A stretch of 19,874 bases of DNA from Leptospira ellisii (GCF_002811955.1 NZ_NPEF01000057.1:1-19874), one strand, 5' to 3'; positions 1 to 9,466 are shown, counted from the stretch's first letter. Notes: a model not told the origin generated them from the sequence alone. A program made the numbers and translations.

Positions 1-1275
1 CGCCACGACGGAAAAGCCGCGGCCTTGTTCGCCGGCCCGAGCCGCTTCAATGGCGGCGTTCAAAGCGAGCATATTGGTTCTCGTTGAAATCTCTCCGATT
101 TTGACGAGCGATTCCTTTATTTTCTGAACCGTATGTTTGATTTCGAGAAACGACTTCTGAACCCCGTCCACTTTTTCCCGTCCCTTAAACGCGGTTTCGG
201 AGGATTCCTTCGCCTGAAGTGCAAGGGAATTCAAGGATTCGGTGACCTTGATCAAAGAGGAAAGATTTTTCTGAATCTCCTTTTCGAGATTTCTAAGATG
301 TTCCGCGGAAGTCAAAATCGTAGAAGTATTCCTTTCCACTAATATGCTCAGACGATCGATATGATCGGCAACGCTCTGAGAATCGTTAGCCTGCGTCTCG
401 GAGGTGAAAATGAACTCTTTCGAAACCTTGGAGAATTCCTTGCTCGCCGCCTCCGAGTTCTCGATGGACATCCGAGCCTCTACGATGATTTCCCTGAGCG
501 AAGTCTCCATCTTCTTGAGAAATTCGAGCAACTCCCCCATTTCATCGAATCTATCGATCTCTATCTCGTTGTTGAGATTGCCGTTCTGAATTTCGGACGC
601 GAAATGGATCGCCTTCCTTAAAGGAAACATAACGGAACGTATGATCGATCGCGAAAACCAAACTCCCGCGATTAGGGAAACGAAGGAAAGCAGACTGATC
701 GTATATAAGGAAAACGTCAACTGTGCCTCCGCTACATCCTCGTTTCTACGGGAATTCAGCGTTTCGAATTCGATCACCTCTTTGATCGTTTCCCTAAGGG
801 AAGCGCTTAGGGGATGAATTCCTCTCACGTAAAGGATCTGAGCTTCCTGTCTTTTATTCTCCTGACAAAGGACGTGGATCGTCTCCGCGAATTGGGAAAG
901 TTCTTTCAAGCCTTCTTCAAACGATCGGATCTTTTCCAATTCACCGACTTCGAGCGAAAATTCCCGTAACTTCGCGTTGTTCGTTTCTATCTCCGCCAAC
1001 AAAGCTCGGATCCGACCGTATTCCTCTTCCGAAAGAACGGAATCGACGGTGGATACTTTGGAGGAAAGCGTCAATTCGGTCAGAATCAGCTTTTCCAAAG
1101 TGAGATTCATCAACTGGAATTTCGGCTGGGAATTATCGATCATGGAACGGATCGTCTTTCGATACACGAACGTGTTGTAAACCGTAAGCGCGGAGGAAAG
1201 AATGAACATTCCGATGATCGCCCCGAAACTGAGGCGAAGCCTTGTTTTAATGCCGATATTGCCGAGTAAATTCAC
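1..1275 (-). CDS. Methyl-accepting chemotaxis protein (3' end beyond window)
   Basis: Transmembrane chemoreceptor that would signal to CheA/CheW. The frame is open for 425 codons from a GTG at 1275 to the left edge. A stop lies a few codons upstream and no ATG occurs until about residue 23, inside the first membrane helix, so GTG is the best start; no strong ribosome binding site is visible. Order: TM1 about residues 15-35; a helical periplasmic domain about 36-185 of four-helix-bundle type, rich in Glu and Leu; TM2 about 186-207; HAMP about 208-260; then the coiled-coil signalling domain. The visible part ends in the conserved MCP hairpin tip, with [16 protein letters not shown] near the edge. 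It lies 28 bp downstream of a cytochrome c gene on the same strand and is probably co-transcribed with the redox genes. The ligand cannot be read from the sequence. Confidence 0.93.
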   Translation of the reverse strand, partial: MNLLGNIGIKTRLRLSFGAIIGMFILSSALTVYNTFVYRKTIRSMIDNSQPKFQLMNLTLEKLILTELTLSSKVSTVDSVLSEEEYGRIRALLAEIETNNAKLREFSLEVGELEKIRSFEEGLKELSQFAETIHVLCQENKRQEAQILYVRGIHPLSASLRETIKEVIEFETLNSRRNEDVAEAQLTFSLYTISLLSFVSLIAGVWFSRSIIRSVMFPLRKAIHFASEIQNGNLNNEIEIDRFDEMGELLEFLKKMETSLREIIVEARMSIENSEAASKEFSKVSKEFIFTSETQANDSQSVADHIDRLSILVERNTSTILTSAEHLRNLEKEIQKNLSSLIKVTESLNSLALQAKESSETAFKGREKVDGVQKSFLEIKHTVQKIKESLVKIGEISTRTNMLALNAAIEAARAGEQGRGFSVVA

Positions 1276-1303
1276 TTTGATTCGTACAAACGCCTAATCA
1301 TTG

Positions 1304-1663
1304 TTATTTGGATTTCGAGATGAAATTGATGTAGGAGATCACGTCCCGGATCTGTTCCTCGGACAATTCGTCCTTCCAAGGAGGCATAAACGGAGAACGA
1401 TTTACGCCCATTCCGCCCTTTTTGATGATTTCCTCTTTTTGTTCGTCGGTCAACTTCGTGATCGTCAGATTGGCGGGAGGAGGAACCTTTCCGACCGCGA
1501 GACGTCCTTTCCCGTCTGCCGCTTCGCCGTGACAAAGAACGCAGTACGTGCGGAATACGATGCTTCCGCGGATCGCGGACTTTTCCTTGGAATCCAAGGC
1601 AAACGCGGACAGAACGGGGGCAAAAACCGTAAGAAGAATTAGTAAATTAGAATATAGCTTCAT
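1304..1663 (-). CDS. Small secreted c-type cytochrome, mono-haem
   Basis: Periplasmic electron carrier of 119 residues. Residues 1-22 form a signal peptide ending SAFA. CVLCH at 41-45 is the CxxCH haem attachment site, and Met93 in FMPPW is the likely sixth haem ligand, as in class I cytochromes related to cbb3-type CcoP domains. The start is ATG at 1663, sharing its A with the upstream cupredoxin stop (TAATG). A longer in-frame reading to 1708 exists but would put 15 charged residues before the signal peptide and overlap the cupredoxin gene. Translational coupling and the neighbours suggest it passes electrons between the cupredoxin and the di-haem peroxidase; that partnership is inference. 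Confidence 0.88.
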   Translation of the reverse strand: MKLYSNLLILLTVFAPVLSAFALDSKEKSAIRGSIVFRTYCVLCHGEAADGKGRLAVGKVPPPANLTITKLTDEQKEEIIKKGGMGVNRSPFMPPWKDELSEEQIRDVISYINFISKSK

Positions 1664-1980
1664 TATTGTACGTCGATGGTCATTTTCATATCGGGATGAA
1701 TCGCACACTGGACGGTGACCTTGCCCGGCTTCTCGAATTTCACCTTTTGCGTCTGTCCTTTGGGGTAAGAACCCAGATCAAAAATTTTCACTGGAGAAAG
1801 CGAATAAACATTATGAAAAAACGAATCATAATTTGGGAAACTCACGATGTCGCCCGCCTTGATTTTCAGGGACTCCACCGTAAAAGCCTTATTCTTCTGA
1901 CCCACTTCGTATTCCGCCGCGGACAAACCCGCCGTGAAAAATGCGGACACAATCAAAACAATTCCTAATCCTCTGAACAT
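1663..1980 (-). CDS. Plastocyanin-like cupredoxin (type 1 copper protein)
   Basis: Secreted blue-copper-type protein of 105 residues. The signal peptide is about residues 1-21, cleaving near LSAA. A full type 1 copper site is visible: His56 in FHNV and the cluster Cys92-x2-His95-x2-Met98. Proteins of this shape are often annotated plastocyanin or methylamine-utilization-like. Its stop overlaps the cytochrome c start by one base, so the two are probably translated together. The gene lies 33 bp downstream of the di-haem peroxidase. The likely role is soluble electron transfer in the periplasm; the exact donor and acceptor are unknown. Confidence 0.85.
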   Translation of the reverse strand: MFRGLGIVLIVSAFFTAGLSAAEYEVGQKNKAFTVESLKIKAGDIVSFPNYDSFFHNVYSLSPVKIFDLGSYPKGQTQKVKFEKPGKVTVQCAIHPDMKMTIDVQ

Positions 1981-2013
1981 TCAATACTCCTAATTTAAAT
2001 ATACGTGATTCTT

Positions 2014-3060
2014 TTATCTCGGCAATTCGGGAATCGATATCTGTGCCATTTTTCCGCTCAACGATTTCATGAATTCGACCAAGTCGGCCTTTTCCTGAGT
2101 CGTCAGATTGAGCGCGGCCATATTCGGATCCAAATTAAAAGGCTCGTCTCCTCCACGATCGTAATGTTCGATCACTTCCTCGAGAGTCGTATAACTTCCG
2201 TCGTGCATATACGGACCGGTTCGAGCGACGTCCCGCAGACCGGGAGTTTTGAATGCGCCCTTCATAGCCTTTACCGGCACGAGCGCGAATCTTCCCGTTT
2301 CTTTTCGATTCGATTTTAATCCTATATTATGAAATCCGTTATCGGAAAACTGCTCGCCTTGATGACAAGCAACGCATTTCGCCTTCGAGTTGAATAAGGA
2401 ATACCCGCGTTGCGCGGATTCGGATATCGCCGCCTTATCACCTTTGATCCAAAGGTCGTACGGGGATTCGGAGGAAAGAACCGTTCTTTCGAAATTGGCG
2501 ATGGCCTTCCCGACGGTGACCGCGCTGATGTCCTCTTTCGGATATGCCTTGGCGAATAGTTCCCTGTATCCGCGAATATTCTTTAATTCTAATATAAGTT
2601 CTTCGAGGTTTTGATTCATCTCGTCGGGGGAAGCGATCGGACCGAGAGCCTGCGCCTCCAGATTGTCGGCACGACCATCCCAGAACATCTTATTGCCGAA
2701 GGCGCCGTTGAGAATCGTCGGTGTGTTCTTTCCCAGGATCTTCATATTGTGCCCGACAGCCGTTTTCAATCCGTCGGACCATCCCAAGCCCGGGTTGTGG
2801 CAGGACGCGCAACTGATCCAGTTGGATCCGGAAACGATCGGATCAAAAAAGAGCGTTTTGCCCAGAAGAATTCGCTCCGGAGTTGGCCGATTATCGGGGG
2901 GATACGGATAAGATACCGTTTCTACGGGCTTTGTCTGATTTTTAAGGGCGGTTTCTTTTTTTCCCTCCTCGCAAGAGAAGAAAAAAAAGGACGAATATAA
3001 AATGGTGATTAAGGTAAACCAAGTTCGAAACAAGTAGGAACTCCTCAGAAGTTTTTCCAT
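2014..3060 (-). CDS. Di-haem cytochrome c peroxidase / MauG family lipoprotein
   Basis: Periplasmic enzyme that reduces hydrogen peroxide with electrons from a small cytochrome or cupredoxin, or a MauG-like relative. 348 residues. Two haem sites are visible: CASCH at 84-88 and CVACH at 229-233. The C-terminal MHDGSY segment (Met285) and the following TLEEVIEHYDRGG are typical of the family. Residues 13-30 form a hydrophobic leader ending FFFFSC, so Cys30 is a plausible lipobox cysteine and the protein a membrane-anchored lipoprotein. The start is ATG at 3060 with GGAAGG just upstream. It is the first gene of a four-gene minus-strand run with cupredoxin, cytochrome c and MCP. Codons 6-9 (RSSY) contain the 11-bp repeat word. 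Confidence 0.9.
   Translation of the reverse strand: MEKLLRSSYLFRTWFTLITILYSSFFFFSCEEGKKETALKNQTKPVETVSYPYPPDNRPTPERILLGKTLFFDPIVSGSNWISCASCHNPGLGWSDGLKTAVGHNMKILGKNTPTILNGAFGNKMFWDGRADNLEAQALGPIASPDEMNQNLEELILELKNIRGYRELFAKAYPKEDISAVTVGKAIANFERTVLSSESPYDLWIKGDKAAISESAQRGYSLFNSKAKCVACHQGEQFSDNGFHNIGLKSNRKETGRFALVPVKAMKGAFKTPGLRDVARTGPYMHDGSYTTLEEVIEHYDRGGDEPFNLDPNMAALNLTTQEKADLVEFMKSLSGKMAQISIPELPR
3034..3044 (-). repeat. GGAGTTCCTAC word, genic copy
   Basis: Exact copy in the peroxidase gene, coding strand, frame AGG-AGT-TCC-TAC (RSSY), inside the leader peptide. Confidence 0.95.
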
Positions 3061-3187
3061 ATCCTTCCGATTCAGAGTATACTGGGGAAATGTTAGTCTC
3101 TACTTGGTTTATAACTTGAAATATTCCTAATTATAACTCTAAGGCGTCATTCGTTTTAAACGTTTTGTTAAGTGGAAGATGAAATTG

Positions 3188-3198
3188 GGAGTTCCTAC
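3188..3198 (+). repeat. GGAGTTCCTAC word, intergenic copy
   Basis: Exact copy in the purQ-peroxidase spacer, preceded by G. Confidence 0.95.
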
Positions 3199-3284
3199 GT
3201 TGTAATCGTATCGATTACCAAGGAAATTTATAGGGAGGGCTATTTTACTTCTTTATTACAAAATTATGGTGAATGTATTTCTGG

Positions 3285-3295
3285 GGAGTTCCTAC
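3285..3295 (+). repeat. GGAGTTCCTAC word, intergenic copy
   Basis: Exact copy, extended to GGGGAGTTCCTACATT. It forms the left arm of a 16-nt perfect inverted repeat with 3405-3420. Confidence 0.95.
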
Positions 3296-3408
3296 ATTTC
3301 GAGTAATCCGCAAATTGCTTATAAAAGATGCATAAGAATAAAATTAAAAGCTCAAGGAAAGAACATGTCGAAAACGGAAATGAAAAGCAATCCCATTGCA
3401 TTGCGAAT

Positions 3409-3419
3409 GTAGGAACTCC
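3409..3419 (-). repeat. GGAGTTCCTAC word, intergenic copy
   Basis: Exact copy 24 bp downstream of the purQ stop, reading GGAGTTCCTAC in the direction of purQ transcription. It is the right arm of the inverted repeat with 3283-3298. Confidence 0.95.
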
Positions 3420-3443
3420 CCACACCCGAATTACGGAAAATTC

Positions 3444-4099
3444 TCATGACCCTAAAATCAAATCCAGAACGACCTTTCCGTCGACCTCACCCGTAACGGA
3501 ATTCATTGCACGCTCGGGATGAGGCATCATTCCCGTAATCCTAAAGTCCTTGGACGTAATTCCGGCAATCGCATCGAGCGAGCCGTTCGGGTTTTCGCCG
3601 GAATAACGAAAAAGAATCCTCCCTTCGTCCTCCAGCTGTTTCAGAATATCCGATGTCGCATAATAACAACCGTCGGCGTGCGCGATCGGAATTTTCAATT
3701 CTTTCAAAGGATCAAGAGACGCTGTCACCGGATTCCCGGAAGATCCTTTCTTCAAGGTTACGGTTTTGCAGATATATTTGAGGGTTTTGTTTCGAGTGAG
3801 CGCCCCGGGAAGATATTCAGCCTCGGTGAGAATCTGAAATCCATTGCAGATTCCGAAAAGTTTTCCTCCCTTGTCCACGTGTTCTTTGACCGATTTCATC
3901 ACGGGGGAAAATCCGGCCATCGCTCCCGAACGAAGATAATCCCCGTAGGAGAACCCGCCCGGAAGAACGACCAAATCGTATTTTTTCTCCAACTGATCTC
4001 GATGCCAAACCCGATCCGCTTCCGCGCCGTATTGATCGCGCAAAACGCGGTATATATCCGCGTCGCAATTGGAACCTGGGAACGTAATAACGGCGACTT

Positions 4100-4103
<4 letters not shown>
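3444..4103 (-). CDS. purQ: Phosphoribosylformylglycinamidine synthase subunit PurQ (glutaminase)
   Basis: Glutaminase subunit of FGAM synthase, fourth step of purine synthesis; it feeds ammonia to PurL with PurS. 219 residues, normal for the separate-subunit form. The class I amidotransferase triad is visible: Cys86 in GICNGFQ, and His195 and Glu197 in PHPERA. The N-terminus [14 protein letters not shown] is typical. The ATG at 4103 overlaps the purS stop by 4 bases (ATGA), so translation is coupled. It ends the minus-strand run. No purL lies in the window. Confidence 0.97.
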
Positions 4104-4323
<220 letters not shown>

Positions 4324-4348
<25 letters not shown>

Positions 4349-5190
4349 GAAAGTATGAGATCCTCTATTTTCTGGTATTTCTCTCTCAGCTCTTGAACGA
4401 GATCGGTCGGAAGATCGGGCGCCGGAGGCATCTTATTCCAATTCGTCGTTTCCAGATAATTCCGAAGAATTTGTTTGTCCAAACTCGGAGGAGAAATTCC
4501 CACCGAATACGTTTCCGCAGACCAATATCGGGAAGAGTCCGGAGTCAAGAGTTCGTCGATCAGGATCACCTCTCCGTCCAAAATTCCGAATTCGAATTTG
4601 GTGTCGCAGAGAACGATTCCCGCCCTATCTACCACTTCAGAAGCTCGGTTGAAAATGAAAATCGATTTTTCTTTCAGAATTCCGAAGAGTTCCTTCCCGA
4701 TTCGATTTTCCATTTCCTTCTCGGAAATGTTCTCGTCGTGACCTTGGTCGTTTTTAACCGCCGGGGTAAAGACCGGTTCGGAAAGTTTTTGGGATTCTTT
4801 CAAGCCTTTCGGAAGAGCCTTGCCAGCAAGAGTTCCTACGTCCTTATATTCCTTCCAACCGGAACCGGCGATATAACTTCGAACGACACATTCGTAATCG
4901 ATCCGTTTGCACTTTTTCACAAGGACCGAACGACCTTCCAGATCTGGATGATTTTGAAACGGAATCGGAAAATTACCCACGTCCGTTTCGAGAATATGAT
5001 TGGGAATATCGCGAAAAAAAGCGAACCAGGCGGTTGAAATTCGATTGAGAACCTTTCCCTTGTCGGGCACAAGTTGGGGAAAAACGACATCGAATGCGGA
5101 GATTCTGTCGGAAGAAGTTAGAATCAACTTATCCCCTAAATCGTAAATATCCCGCACTTTTCCTCTGTAAGAAGGATTCGGCAAATTCAT
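4324..5190 (-). CDS. purC: Phosphoribosylaminoimidazole-succinocarboxamide synthase (SAICAR synthase)
   Basis: Joins aspartate to CAIR using ATP, the eighth step of purine synthesis. 288 residues, nearer the long form (yeast Ade1-like) than the roughly 240-residue short form. Family motifs: [13 protein letters not shown] near the start, [16 protein letters not shown] about 99-114, DTKFEFG about 195-201, and [12 protein letters not shown] about 212-223. The ATG at 5190 overlaps the stop of the upstream phosphatase gene by 4 bases; the 3' end overlaps purS by 25 bases. A near-match of the repeat word lies at 4830-4839, in reverse orientation relative to most genic copies. Confidence 0.97.
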
Positions 5191-6320
5191 AATTTCAAAA
5201 CCATCAGTGCAATATCGTCATCATTCTTTCCCCGATCCGAATGCGCAAGAATGGATTCCATCATCGTCGCAAGAATATCGCCTCCTTTGACGATTCCCTC
5301 CTCGAAGATTTTCTTCAAATTTTCTTCTCCGAGAATGTTCATGCCCCTGTCGGTGATTTCCGAAGCTCCGTCCGTATAAAGAAGAAGGTAGGAACTCCTC
5401 TCCAACTGAATCGTCTTGAATTCCTCACTGACATTGATCTCGATGGGAATGATCAGAGGTCCCATTCCGGGAAGCGTGCTCACCTCCCCGTCTTGAAACA
5501 ACATCGGGGCCGGATGTCCTCCGTTGGAATATTCGAATTGCAAATCCGAATGAAGAATCCCATAGAAAAAAGTGATGGAGAATTCTTCCGGAAGAATTTT
5601 TTCCAAGTTATAACGTAACGTCTTCACCTTCTCCCGGAGATTTTGTTCCGGGGAAAGGCTCGAAACCTGCATCTTCAGCATCGCAGCAAGAAGCGCCGCA
5701 GACGGGCCGTGACCGGAACAATCCGCGATAAAAATATGAAGTGAATCGTTCTCGATCCACGCGTCGGTATAATCCCCGCCGATCTGCATCAATGGTTGGA
5801 AAATCGTGCTGAGACTGATTCCATTCCATTCCAAATCCTTTTCGGGAAGAAGTTCCTGTTGGACTTTTCGAGCCATAATGAGCTCTTTTTCGTAATTTCG
5901 TTTTTGCTCCAAGACTTCATCCTGAAGAATTTTGATTCGAATGAAAGCACGGATTTTAGCGATCAATTCCCGAGGTTGAAACGGTTTGTGAATAAAATCA
6001 TCCCCTCCGTGGGAAATCGCTTCGTCGAATCCGAGTTCGCGGCTGATTGCGGTGATAAATAAAATCGGAAGAAGTTTGAATCGTTCGATTTCGCGCAATT
6101 CCCGACAAAAAGAAAAACCGTCTTGGCCCGGCATACTCACATCCAAAAGTAGGACGTCCACTCGATTGGTAAGAAGCACGGTCCTTGCTTCTGCAGCGGA
6201 TTCCGCAGTGAATATTTGGAAACCGAGCGGTTTGAGAGAATGTAGGATCAGCTTCAGATTGATTTCAGAATCATCTACCGCAAGAACCGTATATTGGCTG
6301 TAATTCGGAGTCGAGGACAA
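5187..6320 (-). CDS. Response regulator with PP2C-type (RsbU/SpoIIE) phosphatase output
   Basis: Two-domain signalling protein of 377 residues, likely cytoplasmic. Receiver domain about 11-125: acidic pair Asp16-Asp17, phospho-acceptor Asp60 in LLLDVSMPG, Thr90 and Lys112. A helical linker about 128-160 includes AxxxQxxLLP, seen in RsbU-like proteins. The PP2C domain about 165-377 has metal-site aspartates in GGDY (183), ADCSGHG (200), YTDGASE (317) and GKNDDDIAL. Such proteins usually dephosphorylate an anti-sigma-factor antagonist; no antagonist or anti-sigma gene is visible here. The start is TTG at 6320, 7 bp after ccmC, chosen because the receiver domain begins directly after it and no ATG occurs before residue 63. 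The stop overlaps purC (ATGA). Confidence 0.92.
   Translation of the reverse strand: MSSTPNYSQYTVLAVDDSEINLKLILHSLKPLGFQIFTAESAAEARTVLLTNRVDVLLLDVSMPGQDGFSFCRELREIERFKLLPILFITAISRELGFDEAISHGGDDFIHKPFQPRELIAKIRAFIRIKILQDEVLEQKRNYEKELIMARKVQQELLPEKDLEWNGISLSTIFQPLMQIGGDYTDAWIENDSLHIFIADCSGHGPSAALLAAMLKMQVSSLSPEQNLREKVKTLRYNLEKILPEEFSITFFYGILHSDLQFEYSNGGHPAPMLFQDGEVSTLPGMGPLIIPIEINVSEEFKTIQLERSSYLLLYTDGASEITDRGMNILGEENLKKIFEEGIVKGGDILATMMESILAHSDRGKNDDDIALMVLKL
5388..5398 (-). repeat. GGAGTTCCTAC word, genic copy
   Basis: Exact copy in the REC-PP2C gene, coding strand, codons for RSSYL just before the conserved YTDG motif. Confidence 0.95.
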
Positions 6321-6327
6321 GTTTTTC

Positions 6328-7020
6328 TTACTCTTCCCGTTCCGGAAGATTTTCCTTCAAATCGGCGATTTTTGCAAGACGATATACGAAACGAAACAAA
6401 ACCAAAAAAAGGATATGATAGGCCAACACTCCGAGCCAAAAACTGATGCGAATGTCGGAATCCATTCCGCCCTTTCCCAACACGGACTCGGGATGATTTC
6501 CAGGATTATCCATCCAGCGGATCGCTCCCCAGGTAATCACAGCATTCACCGCGCATAGAATACTTAAAAAGGCGGAAAAAATCTTCTTCTTCGAAACGTC
6601 CGTGATCAGAATTCTAAAAACGAAGTACGCAATTAAACTGATAAAAAGGACAGTAAACGACTGAAGTCTTGCATCGGTTTTGTCCCAGGCGACCCCCCAG
6701 GCGCTGTAAGCCCAAATTCTTCCCGAAAAAATAACTCCGGTGGCGAAAAGAATCGAAACCTGATTTGCCGCAAGAGATAGGAGATCCCACTTTGATTCTT
6801 TTTTAATCAGATAAATTACCGCAAAACAAAGAGAAAACAGCGGCCCATATAGAGCAACCCAAGCGACCGGAACGTGAAAGTAGAATATTCGATGAGCGGT
6901 TCCTTGTTGTAGGATGACATTCGGATAATTCAGGGAAACGAGAACGATTGCCGGAAATGCGGCGAGGAAAAGTGCGGATAAAATCCAGTCGTAAACAGGA
7001 TGGGAAATTCGGAGCTTCAT
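6328..7020 (-). CDS. ccmC: Haem-handling protein CcmC (cytochrome c biogenesis)
   Basis: Inner-membrane protein of cytochrome c maturation system I that presents haem to CcmE. 230 residues with about six membrane segments. Conserved histidines fit the family: His49 in FYFHVPVAW and His176 in NPGNHPESV. The tryptophan-rich segment is atypical, reading [12 protein letters not shown] (108-119) where the family usually has WGTWWVWDARL. I chose ATG at 7020 because [12 protein letters not shown] starts directly before the first helix; an in-frame ATG at 7128 would add 36 poorly hydrophobic residues and overlap ccmB. It lies 47 bp after ccmB and 7 bp before the phosphatase gene. Confidence 0.88.
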   Translation of the reverse strand: MKLRISHPVYDWILSALFLAAFPAIVLVSLNYPNVILQQGTAHRIFYFHVPVAWVALYGPLFSLCFAVIYLIKKESKWDLLSLAANQVSILFATGVIFSGRIWAYSAWGVAWDKTDARLQSFTVLFISLIAYFVFRILITDVSKKKIFSAFLSILCAVNAVITWGAIRWMDNPGNHPESVLGKGGMDSDIRISFWLGVLAYHILFLVLFRFVYRLAKIADLKENLPEREE

Positions 7021-7067
7021 ACGTTTGAGAGTATTCGAGGGAATGTCGGCAGAATCAAGAAGATTCT

Positions 7068-7739
7068 TCAGGTTTCGTCCCCGGAAAGTTCTAAAAGTAG
7101 GACTCCCATTCCTGCGTAGAAAAAACAAAAAGAAAGTAGGATAACCAACCCTGGAACGGGATCAAAGACGGGGAGTCTTTGGAGTTTACGCTCCGCTTCC
7201 ATTCCGAAAAGTAAAATCGGAATCGTAAAGGGTATCATCAGGAGAGGAAGTAGGATCTCCTTTAAGCGGGAAGAGTCGCTGATATGGCTGAGAGATACTC
7301 CGAGAAAGGAAATGCAGAGAACCCCAGGAAGGAGAAAGATGAGATTAACTGAGAAATCCTTCACTTCTAATGGGAATGCCCGAAAAAAAACGGATAATAA
7401 AATCATTAAATAAATCGCTGCAGCGGTTAAACCTAAAAATACCGCCAATGACTTCGCAAGGAATCGCATCCATACCGGAAGGAAAAGGGAACTAATTCGT
7501 CCTCCTCCGCTTTCTCGTTCTTCCCAGGAAGACTGACCGATAAAAACGTAGGAACTCATAAAAAGGACTGCCCATTTGATTCCGATAAGGGTTTGTCGGT
7601 CCAATTTATCGGTTTGTTCTAACGCATAATTAAAAATGAATACGATGGAGGTGATCAAAACCATAACGGAGAGGATTCCGTTCAAGGCCCTTCCGAGCAA
7701 AAGAAATTCTTTATGAAGAAGAGCTAGAAGAAGTTTCAA
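7068..7739 (-). CDS. ccmB: Haem exporter membrane subunit CcmB
   Basis: Membrane subunit of the CcmAB ABC transporter used in cytochrome c maturation to release holo-CcmE. 223 residues with six hydrophobic segments, matching the family size. [10 protein letters not shown] near the start and the conserved loop after the second helix ([10 protein letters not shown]) fit CcmB. The start is TTG at 7739, strongly supported by GGGAGGG at 7745-7751, five bases upstream. It overlaps the ccmA 3' end by 29 bp. A 10/11 match of the repeat word lies at 7548-7558, in the MSSYVF codons. Confidence 0.9.
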   Translation of the reverse strand: MKLLLALLHKEFLLLGRALNGILSVMVLITSIVFIFNYALEQTDKLDRQTLIGIKWAVLFMSSYVFIGQSSWEERESGGGRISSLFLPVWMRFLAKSLAVFLGLTAAAIYLMILLSVFFRAFPLEVKDFSVNLIFLLPGVLCISFLGVSLSHISDSSRLKEILLPLLMIPFTIPILLFGMEAERKLQRLPVFDPVPGLVILLSFCFFYAGMGVLLLELSGDET

Positions 7740-8364
7740 GAATTCCCTCCCTTAAATTCCATGGGATCGTCTTTTGAGTAAAAGGAATTCCAGGATCGTG
7801 AGTGACCATCAAAATCGCAGAATTTCTTGAATATTCGGAAAGAAGTTGAATCGCAGTTTCAAGACCGAAACGATCCAGAGCGGTGAACGGCTCGTCCAAG
7901 AGAATCAGATCTCCTCCCGTAAGGATTGCCCGAACTAAGGCTGCCTTTTGTTTCATTCCTCTGGAAAAGGTAAAAATAGGATCCTGTCTTCTTGTCCAAA
8001 GACGAAAGGATCGAAGAAACGATTCCACCGAAGTCTCAGACGTAGGAACTCCCGAAATCGAAAGAAAATATCGAAGATTCTCCTCCAAACTCAGAGACGT
8101 ATAAAGACCGAGCTCATGACCGAGATAGGAAATTTTCGGTTTTCGCGAATCTACCGACGAACCGAATACGAAACGATTCTTATAAGTTTCATGATTAAGA
8201 ATCGCCCGCAAAAGAGTGGTTTTCCCTACCCCGTTTTCCCCGCGTAAAAGAACTAAATCTCCTCGGAAAAGCGAAAAGGAAACCTGTTTGAGAATCTTTT
8301 TTTTTCCGATAGAATAAGATAGGTCTTTGCAGACGAGAAGCGCGCGTTCTTCTTGAGATGACAA
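7711..8364 (-). CDS. ccmA: Haem exporter ATP-binding subunit CcmA
   Basis: ATPase of the CcmAB transporter. 217 residues. Walker A GENGVGKT at 42-49, ABC signature as the variant FSRGMKQ at 133-139 (family-typical SxGxxQ), Walker B LILLDEP at 153-159 and the switch His189. The start is TTG at 8364 with AAGGGG upstream. It is the first gene of the minus-strand run through purQ and lies only 13 bp from the annotated start of the divergent TPR gene. Codons for SGVPTS about residue 105 contain the repeat word. The tail ends in six serines. Confidence 0.92.
   Translation of the reverse strand: MSSQEERALLVCKDLSYSIGKKKILKQVSFSLFRGDLVLLRGENGVGKTTLLRAILNHETYKNRFVFGSSVDSRKPKISYLGHELGLYTSLSLEENLRYFLSISGVPTSETSVESFLRSFRLWTRRQDPIFTFSRGMKQKAALVRAILTGGDLILLDEPFTALDRFGLETAIQLLSEYSRNSAILMVTHDPGIPFTQKTIPWNLREGILETSSSSSS
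8042..8052 (-). repeat. GGAGTTCCTAC word, genic copy
   Basis: Exact copy in ccmA, coding strand, codons GGA-GTT-CCT-ACG (GVPT). Confidence 0.95.
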
Positions 8365-8377
8365 ACCGATTCCCCTT

Positions 8378-9466
8378 ATGATGTCAGACTCTTCTCGAAA
8401 AGAGAATTTACAATGCGTTTTTTTCCGAGTATTTCGGGGAGTTCCTACATTCCTCCGTAAAAAACTGAAAATTCTTTACCTCTGCATCGTCCTTTGTTTC
8501 ATAAGCGCCGGTTTTACTTCCATCAACGGCCAAATTCTAATCGGGGACCAATACTATTCCGGACTGCTTTGGGGAGAAAATGAAATTCTATCTCCCGAAT
8601 TTTACAACGACGGCTCTTTTTTGCGCACGGAACAGGACTTTATTCTCGCAGCGGGGAGAAATTGGAAAGGAGATCCTCCCCCTTCGAGAGGAAGTTTCAT
8701 GTTCGAAGGAAAGGAAATTCCCAATTGTGGGAACTTCAACAACGGAGCGGTCGTCCTTCTGGAAACGGGGAAAGAGGAAGAACGAGGGAAGGCGATCTCC
8801 ATGCTGGAATCGGGAACTCGATTCGACCCGAAATTTTTTCCGTTTCGATACAACCTCGGTCGAGCCTATCACCTCGAGAAAAAATATCAGAAATCCATCA
8901 CCCAATTCGAATACGCCGCGGCGGAAATTCCCGAATATTATAGAACTTACATCCATCTGGGAACGTTGTATGAAATCGTTCGAGAACCGATCAACGCCAC
9001 GATTCTCTGGAGAAAAGCGGCGGCGCTCAACCGCTTTCACACGGAAGCTCTTTTGCTTTTGGCCGATCATTACATTCGAACGGATTTGCGGAATCGTGCG
9101 CTTCTTTATATCAAAGAAGCCGCGAAAATCGACGAGCAAAGCCCAGACGCCCGATTAGGAAAAGCGAGAATCGAACTCCTTTCCTCCAGGGATTTGTATG
9201 CCTATAGAATTCTTAAAAATACCGAACTAGTGGACGATCTGGGTAGGAAGAAACAATACAATAAGAAGTTTCATTTCTTTTTCGCGGAAACGGCGAGTAA
9301 AGTCGGCGATTATGTCACGGCTGCGGATCAGTATGAACAACTTCTGAAGTTTCCGAATGATCCTTTTTTTTCGGAATTCTCCTACAAAGTAATCGAACGG
9401 AGACGGGATCTCGCCAAACGTTTTGCGGAAATCAAGTCCTTGGAGGAGGAAAACCGGAAGGAATGA
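8378..9466 (+). CDS. Exported tetratricopeptide repeat protein, function unknown
   Basis: Protein of up to 362 residues. A hydrophobic segment at about 29-47 ([15 protein letters not shown]) looks like a signal peptide or anchor. Helical TPR-like pairs follow at about 135-262, with another near 290-330; the segments around [16 protein letters not shown] and [10 protein letters not shown] are TPR-like. The ATG at 8378 gives an unusually long 28-residue region before the hydrophobic stretch, includes the repeat word (RGVPTF) and sits 13 bp from the divergent ccmA start. The real start may therefore be later, at a non-ATG codon; no in-frame ATG exists until 8700. TPR proteins mediate protein contacts; no specific role can be assigned. 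A signal-peptide protein follows 54 bp downstream. Confidence 0.8.
   Translation: MMSDSSRKENLQCVFFRVFRGVPTFLRKKLKILYLCIVLCFISAGFTSINGQILIGDQYYSGLLWGENEILSPEFYNDGSFLRTEQDFILAAGRNWKGDPPPSRGSFMFEGKEIPNCGNFNNGAVVLLETGKEEERGKAISMLESGTRFDPKFFPFRYNLGRAYHLEKKYQKSITQFEYAAAEIPEYYRTYIHLGTLYEIVREPINATILWRKAAALNRFHTEALLLLADHYIRTDLRNRALLYIKEAAKIDEQSPDARLGKARIELLSSRDLYAYRILKNTELVDDLGRKKQYNKKFHFFFAETASKVGDYVTAADQYEQLLKFPNDPFFSEFSYKVIERRRDLAKRFAEIKSLEEENRKE
8438..8448 (+). repeat. GGAGTTCCTAC word, 5' end of TPR gene
   Basis: Exact copy, coding strand, codons for GVPT if the TPR gene starts at 8378. If the true start is later, this copy would be in the leader or promoter. Confidence 0.95.

Larger units (their letters stand above)
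3061..3443. other. Gene-free spacer between purQ and the peroxidase gene
   Basis: Low-GC spacer of 383 bp between two minus-strand operons, carrying three exact copies of the 11-bp word. It should contain the promoter of the peroxidase operon: TATACT is readable on the minus strand at 3076-3081, but I see no convincing -35 box. I see no credible small gene; the plus-strand frame at 3328-3522 runs antisense into purQ. No strong terminator for purQ is visible. Confidence 0.6.

Noticed and set aside
1304..1708. Longer cytochrome c reading from 1708
   Set aside because: Would place a charged 15-residue stretch before the signal peptide and overlap the cupredoxin gene; the TAATG junction at 1663 fits better.
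3328..3522. Plus-strand frame of 64 codons in the spacer
   Set aside because: It runs antisense into the 3' end of purQ, has no ribosome binding site and no recognisable domain.
6328..7128. Longer CcmC reading from 7128
   Set aside because: Adds 36 residues unlike the family and overlaps ccmB by 61 bp.
8413..8460. 15-codon frame containing the repeat word at the TPR gene 5' end
   Set aside because: Overlaps the TPR frame, has no ribosome binding site, and its sequence is mostly explained by the repeat word.
8588..9139. Long minus-strand frame of 183 codons inside the TPR gene
   Set aside because: Antisense shadow: low-complexity Arg/Phe/Ser-rich product, while the plus-strand frame has TPR pattern and a signal peptide.
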